DNA from: Aquabacter sp. | GTDB lineage: Bacteria > Pseudomonadota > Alphaproteobacteria > Rhizobiales > Xanthobacteraceae | Direction: 5' to 3' | Assembly (NCBI GenBank): GCA_030147645.1 | Contig: JASBUY010000066.1 | Span: 1-8,735 of the forward strand | DNA length: 8,735 bases | Part shown: positions 6,584-8,735 of the stretch, piece after piece | Numbering within the stretch: the stretch's first letter is position 1 | Layout of the letters: every line of letters begins with the position of its first letter | Translations under genes and position numbers: made by a program | Notes under the pieces: generated by a model | What the model was told of the DNA's origin: nothing | Seen by the model: the letters and a program-made list of their open reading frames with translations, nothing else | Database searches by the model: none

Positions 6584-6961
6584 TCAGCCGCGTGACAGGC
6601 CTTGCTGGGCGAGGGCGTCGAGATAGGCGGCAAAGCGCGTCTCCTGCTCTGCGCCGAGCGCCCACAGATAGGTCCAGCTATAGATGCCGGTCTGGTGGCC
6701 GTCGTCGAAGATGATGCGCACCGCATAGGAGCCCACCGGCTCCACCTCGGCGATGCGCACCGCGCGCTTGCCGGGCACGGTCTGCTTCTCGTGCGGGGCA
6801 TGGCCCTGCACCTCGGCGGAGGGGCTCTCCACCCGCAGATATTCCGCCGGCAGCGTATAGGCGGCGCCGTCCTCGAACGTCACTTTGAGCGCATGGCGCT
6901 CCTCGATCACCCGCAATTCGGTGGGCCAGGGATCGGGTGGGGGAGAGAGGGGAGAGGTCAT
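6584..6961 (-). CDS. DUF971 protein (gamma-butyrobetaine hydroxylase-like N-terminal domain)
   Basis: The 125-residue protein consists almost wholly of one DUF971/GBBH-like N-terminal domain. Recognisable blocks are LPAEYLRVESPSAEVQGH at 37-54 and FDDGHQTGIYSWTYL at 85-99. It contains no cysteine, so the zinc site found in the matching domain of gamma-butyrobetaine hydroxylases cannot be built the same way. The biochemical role of stand-alone DUF971 proteins is not known to me; in other proteins the domain is found joined to Mrp/ApbC Fe-S carriers, which hints at Fe-S or cofactor work. The start has GGAG 7 bases upstream (plus-strand 6969-6972). It is divergent from moaA and its stop is 2 bp from the stop of the convergent monooxygenase gene. 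Confidence 0.87.
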   Translation of the reverse strand: MTSPLSPPPDPWPTELRVIEERHALKVTFEDGAAYTLPAEYLRVESPSAEVQGHAPHEKQTVPGKRAVRIAEVEPVGSYAVRIIFDDGHQTGIYSWTYLWALGAEQETRFAAYLDALAQQGLSRG

Positions 6962-7013
6962 GGCGCGGCTCCAGCTCGGGGGCTCGGTGCCGTGCGTTTG
7001 AACAGGCGGCCCC

Positions 7014-7043
7014 TACACATCCGCGTCCGGCATACGATATAAC
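7014..7043 (+). promoter_or_regulatory. candidate sigma-70 promoter for moaA
   Basis: In an A/T-rich patch of the 135-bp divergent spacer, TACACA (7014-7019) and TATAAC (7038-7043) lie 18 bp apart, matching 4 of 6 and 5 of 6 bases of the -35 and -10 consensus. The start codon follows about 50 bp later. The patch stands out against the GC-rich surroundings, but the -35 is weak. Confidence 0.35.
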
Positions 7044-7084
7044 AGATCTAGATTGAAGGGCGGCGCCAGACCGCCCCATCCCAT

Positions 7085-7089
7085 GGGAG
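7085..7089 (+). promoter_or_regulatory. ribosome binding site that decides the moaA start
   Basis: GGGAG at 7085-7089 lies 1 base from the GTG at 7091 but 7 bases from the GTG at 7097. Only the second spacing is workable, so 7097 is preferred. The ATG at 7083 is out of frame and stops after three codons. Confidence 0.5.
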
Positions 7090-7096
7090 CGTGAAG

Positions 7097-8149
7097 GTGC
7101 GTTCGTATCCGCGTGATCTTTCCGACCGCAGCGTGGTCGCCGCCGCCGAAAAGGGGCCGCTCGTGGACACGTTCGGCCGCGCGGTCACCTATCTGCGTGT
7201 CTCGGTGACGGACCGCTGCGATTTCCGCTGCGTCTATTGCATGTCCGAGCACATGACCTTCCTGCCCAAGCAGGACCTGCTCACGCTGGAAGAACTGGAC
7301 CGCCTGTGCTCCGCCTTCGTGGCGCGCGGCGTGCGCAAGCTGCGACTCACCGGCGGCGAGCCTTTGGTGCGGCGGGACGTGATGACGCTGTTCCGCGCTC
7401 TCTCGCGCCATCTGGAAACCGGGCGGCTGGAGGAATTGACCCTCACCACCAACGGCTCCCAGCTCGCCCGCTACGCCGCCGACCTCGCCGCCTGCGGCGT
7501 GAAGCGCATCAATGTCTCGGTGGACACGCTGGATGCGGACAAATTCCGCGCCGTCACCCGCTGGGGCGATCTGAATAAGGTGATGGAGGGGATCGCGGCG
7601 GCGAAGGCGGCTGGCATCAAGGTGAAACTGAACGCGGTGGCGCTGCGCGACGTGAACGAAGGCGAGATCGCCTCCATCATGGACTGGTGCCATGGCGAGG
7701 GCCATGACCTCTCCCTCATCGAGGTGATGCCGCTGGGCGAAGTGGGCGCGGAGCGCGTCGACCAGTATCTTCCCCTCTCCGAGGTACGGGCGAAGCTCGA
7801 GGAGCGCTACACCCTCACCGACATCGCCTACCGCACCGGCGGCCCGGCCCGCTATGTGGAGGTCAAGGAGACCGGCGGGCGGCTCGGCTTCATCACGCCG
7901 CTGACGCATAATTTCTGCGAGGGGTGCAACCGGGTGCGCGTTACCTGCACGGGCACGCTCTATATGTGCCTCGGCCAGGAGGACGCGGCGGACCTGCGCA
8001 GCCCCTTGCGGGCCTCGACGGACGACACGCTGCTCCATGCGGCGATCGACAATGCCATCTTCCGCAAGCCCAAGGGCCACGATTTCGTCATCGACCGCAC
8101 CACCCGCGCCCCTGCCGTCTCGCGCCATATGAGCATGACGGGCGGCTGA
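7097..8149 (+). CDS. moaA: GTP 3',8-cyclase MoaA
   Basis: MoaA is a radical SAM enzyme that, followed by MoaC, turns GTP into cyclic pyranopterin monophosphate, the first step of molybdenum cofactor synthesis. The product from GTG 7097 has 350 residues (352 from GTG 7091). The radical SAM cluster motif is C41-x3-C45-x2-C48 (CDFRCVYC), the SAM-binding GGEP is at 86-89, and the second C-terminal [4Fe-4S] cluster is C274-x2-C277-x13-C291 (FCEGCNRVRVTCTGTLYMC). The chain ends in the conserved Gly-Gly (RHMSMTGG), needed for activity in known MoaA. A further GTG at 7163, with AAGGGG upstream, would give a shorter protein that still keeps all motifs. The cofactor made here is required by NasA. No other mo genes are in the window; csaA follows 64 bp downstream. 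Confidence 0.96.
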   Translation: MRSYPRDLSDRSVVAAAEKGPLVDTFGRAVTYLRVSVTDRCDFRCVYCMSEHMTFLPKQDLLTLEELDRLCSAFVARGVRKLRLTGGEPLVRRDVMTLFRALSRHLETGRLEELTLTTNGSQLARYAADLAACGVKRINVSVDTLDADKFRAVTRWGDLNKVMEGIAAAKAAGIKVKLNAVALRDVNEGEIASIMDWCHGEGHDLSLIEVMPLGEVGAERVDQYLPLSEVRAKLEERYTLTDIAYRTGGPARYVEVKETGGRLGFITPLTHNFCEGCNRVRVTCTGTLYMCLGQEDAADLRSPLRASTDDTLLHAAIDNAIFRKPKGHDFVIDRTTRAPAVSRHMSMTGG

Positions 8150-8186
8150 GGCCCCATTGCCTCGAACCGCCTGCGCCCGCAAAACT

Positions 8187-8204
8187 GTCCGGAATTCGAC
8201 GGAC
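8187..8204 (+). promoter_or_regulatory. small hairpin just before the csaA ribosome binding site
   Basis: GTCCG (8187-8191) and CGGAC (8200-8204) form a perfect 5-bp stem with an 8-base loop, ending one base before GGAGGG (8205-8210). It is short, and it leaves the Shine-Dalgarno sequence free, so any effect is uncertain. Confidence 0.2.
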
Positions 8205-8213
8205 GGAGGGACC

Positions 8214-8561
8214 ATGGCGGACGCGCAGAGCATCAGTTTCGCGGATTTCGAGAAGGTGGACATCCGCGTCGGCACGATCCTGTCCGCCGAGCCTTTCCCC
8301 GAGGCGCGCAAACCCGCCTTCAAGCTCAGGATCGATTTCGGGCCCGAGATCGGCGTGAAGAAATCGTCGGCCCAGATCACCGTGCATTACACCGTGGAGA
8401 CGCTGGTGGGCCGGCAAGTGGCGGCCGTGGTGAATTTCCCACCCCGCCAGATCGGCCCCTTCATGTCCGAGGTGCTGACGCTGGGATTTCCGGATGAAGA
8501 CGGCGCCGTGGTGCTGATCGGCCCGAGCGTGAAGGTGCCGGACGGGGGGAAGCTGTTTTGA
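8214..8561 (+). CDS. csaA: CsaA/YgjH-type tRNA-binding-domain protein
   Basis: The 115-residue protein is a single OB-fold tRNA-binding domain, the size of B. subtilis CsaA (about 110 residues). Family features are FEKVDIRVGTI at 12-22, KPAFKLRIDFG at 33-43, KKSSAQIT at 49-56, VVNFPPRQIGPFMSEVLTLG at 72-91 and the VPDGGKLF end. CsaA has been described as a chaperone with export-related activity in Bacillus, and E. coli YgjH binds tRNA; the role in alphaproteobacteria is open. The ATG at 8214 with GGAGGG close upstream is preferred over an in-frame TTG at 8157, whose extra 19 residues look unlike the family. It lies 64 bp after moaA on the same strand, so an operon is possible, but no functional link with nitrate use is evident. 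Confidence 0.92.
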   Translation: MADAQSISFADFEKVDIRVGTILSAEPFPEARKPAFKLRIDFGPEIGVKKSSAQITVHYTVETLVGRQVAAVVNFPPRQIGPFMSEVLTLGFPDEDGAVVLIGPSVKVPDGGKLF

Positions 8562-8704
8562 AGGAGCGGCCGCCTTTCATGAGGCCGGCACGACCTTCAA
8601 TCGGGATGGCGCGGATGGGTGGTCTGGCTGGCGCCGGTGGTCGATTTGACAAGAGTTGCCGGCCTAATCTGGATCGGATACGACCCCAGACCGTCGACCG
8701 GCCT

Positions 8705-8728
8705 CACACCCTTTCGGGCTTTGGTGTG
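8705..8728 (+). other. stem-loop near the right edge
   Basis: CACACC (8705-8710) and GGTGTG (8723-8728) form a perfect 6-bp stem around a 12-base loop. The window ends 7 bases later, so a T tract or a downstream gene cannot be judged. A TTGACA (8646-8651) lies about 55 bp upstream without a good -10 element. Positions 8562-8735 otherwise show no convincing gene. Confidence 0.25.
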
Positions 8729-8735
8729 GAACGAC

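Noticed and set aside
7031..7056. ModE-like molybdate operator upstream of moaA
   Set aside because: Only one half (CGATATAAC) resembles the site; the second half is missing. The patch is better read as a possible -10 region.
8157..8213. N-terminal extension of CsaA from a TTG start
   Set aside because: The added residues do not look like the family, and the ATG at 8214 has a strong ribosome binding site.
8579..8735. Plus-strand frame from ATG 8579 open to the window edge
   Set aside because: Codon third positions lack the GC bias of the neighbouring genes, the AGGAG is 12 bases away, and no motif is visible.

Overview
The window comes from a GC-rich genome. Gene content, the very high G+C at third codon positions and short C/G-rich palindromic repeats suggest an alphaproteobacterium of the Hyphomicrobiales, perhaps close to Xanthobacter/Azorhizobium. 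The taxonomic call is inference from style and gene order; no marker gene such as rRNA is present.

Layout. (1) Positions 1-2211: the 3' third of a siroheme/[4Fe-4S] nitrite reductase of the NirA family, cut by the window edge. Its stop overlaps (ATGA) the start of an unusual CysJ-like NADPH flavoprotein that has no FMN-binding flavodoxin domain and carries a four-cysteine Fe-S motif instead. (2) Positions 2212-2724: a 513-bp gene-free gap with a pair of near-identical 41-bp repeats in inverted orientation and a perfect CGCTTT-N6-AAAGCG dyad. (3) Positions 2725-5406: assimilatory nitrate reductase NasA with an added C-terminal BFD-type [2Fe-2S] domain. (4) Positions 5407-5507: a short spacer with two 11-bp direct repeats and a hairpin reaching into the ribosome binding site, followed by a class I nitronate monooxygenase (5508-6581). 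(5) Positions 6584-6961, minus strand: a small DUF971 protein, convergent with the monooxygenase gene and only 2 bp from it. (6) Positions 7097-8561: divergently from DUF971, moaA (first step of molybdenum cofactor synthesis) and a CsaA/YgjH-type tRNA-binding-domain protein. (7) Positions 8562-8735: no convincing gene.

How the genes fit together. NasA reduces nitrate to nitrite with a molybdopterin-guanine-dinucleotide cofactor, and MoaA starts the synthesis of that cofactor. The NirA-type enzyme takes nitrite to ammonium. The flavoprotein, cotranscribed with nirA, is the obvious NADPH-linked electron source for NirA and perhaps for the BFD domain of NasA. Nitronate monooxygenase releases nitrite from alkyl nitronates, so it could feed the same nitrite reductase. 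The region therefore reads as a nitrate/nitrite/nitronate assimilation locus with a cofactor gene beside it. The least ordinary part is the electron-transfer wiring (Fe-S motif in place of FMN). I see no phage, CRISPR, transposase, tRNA or rRNA in the window.
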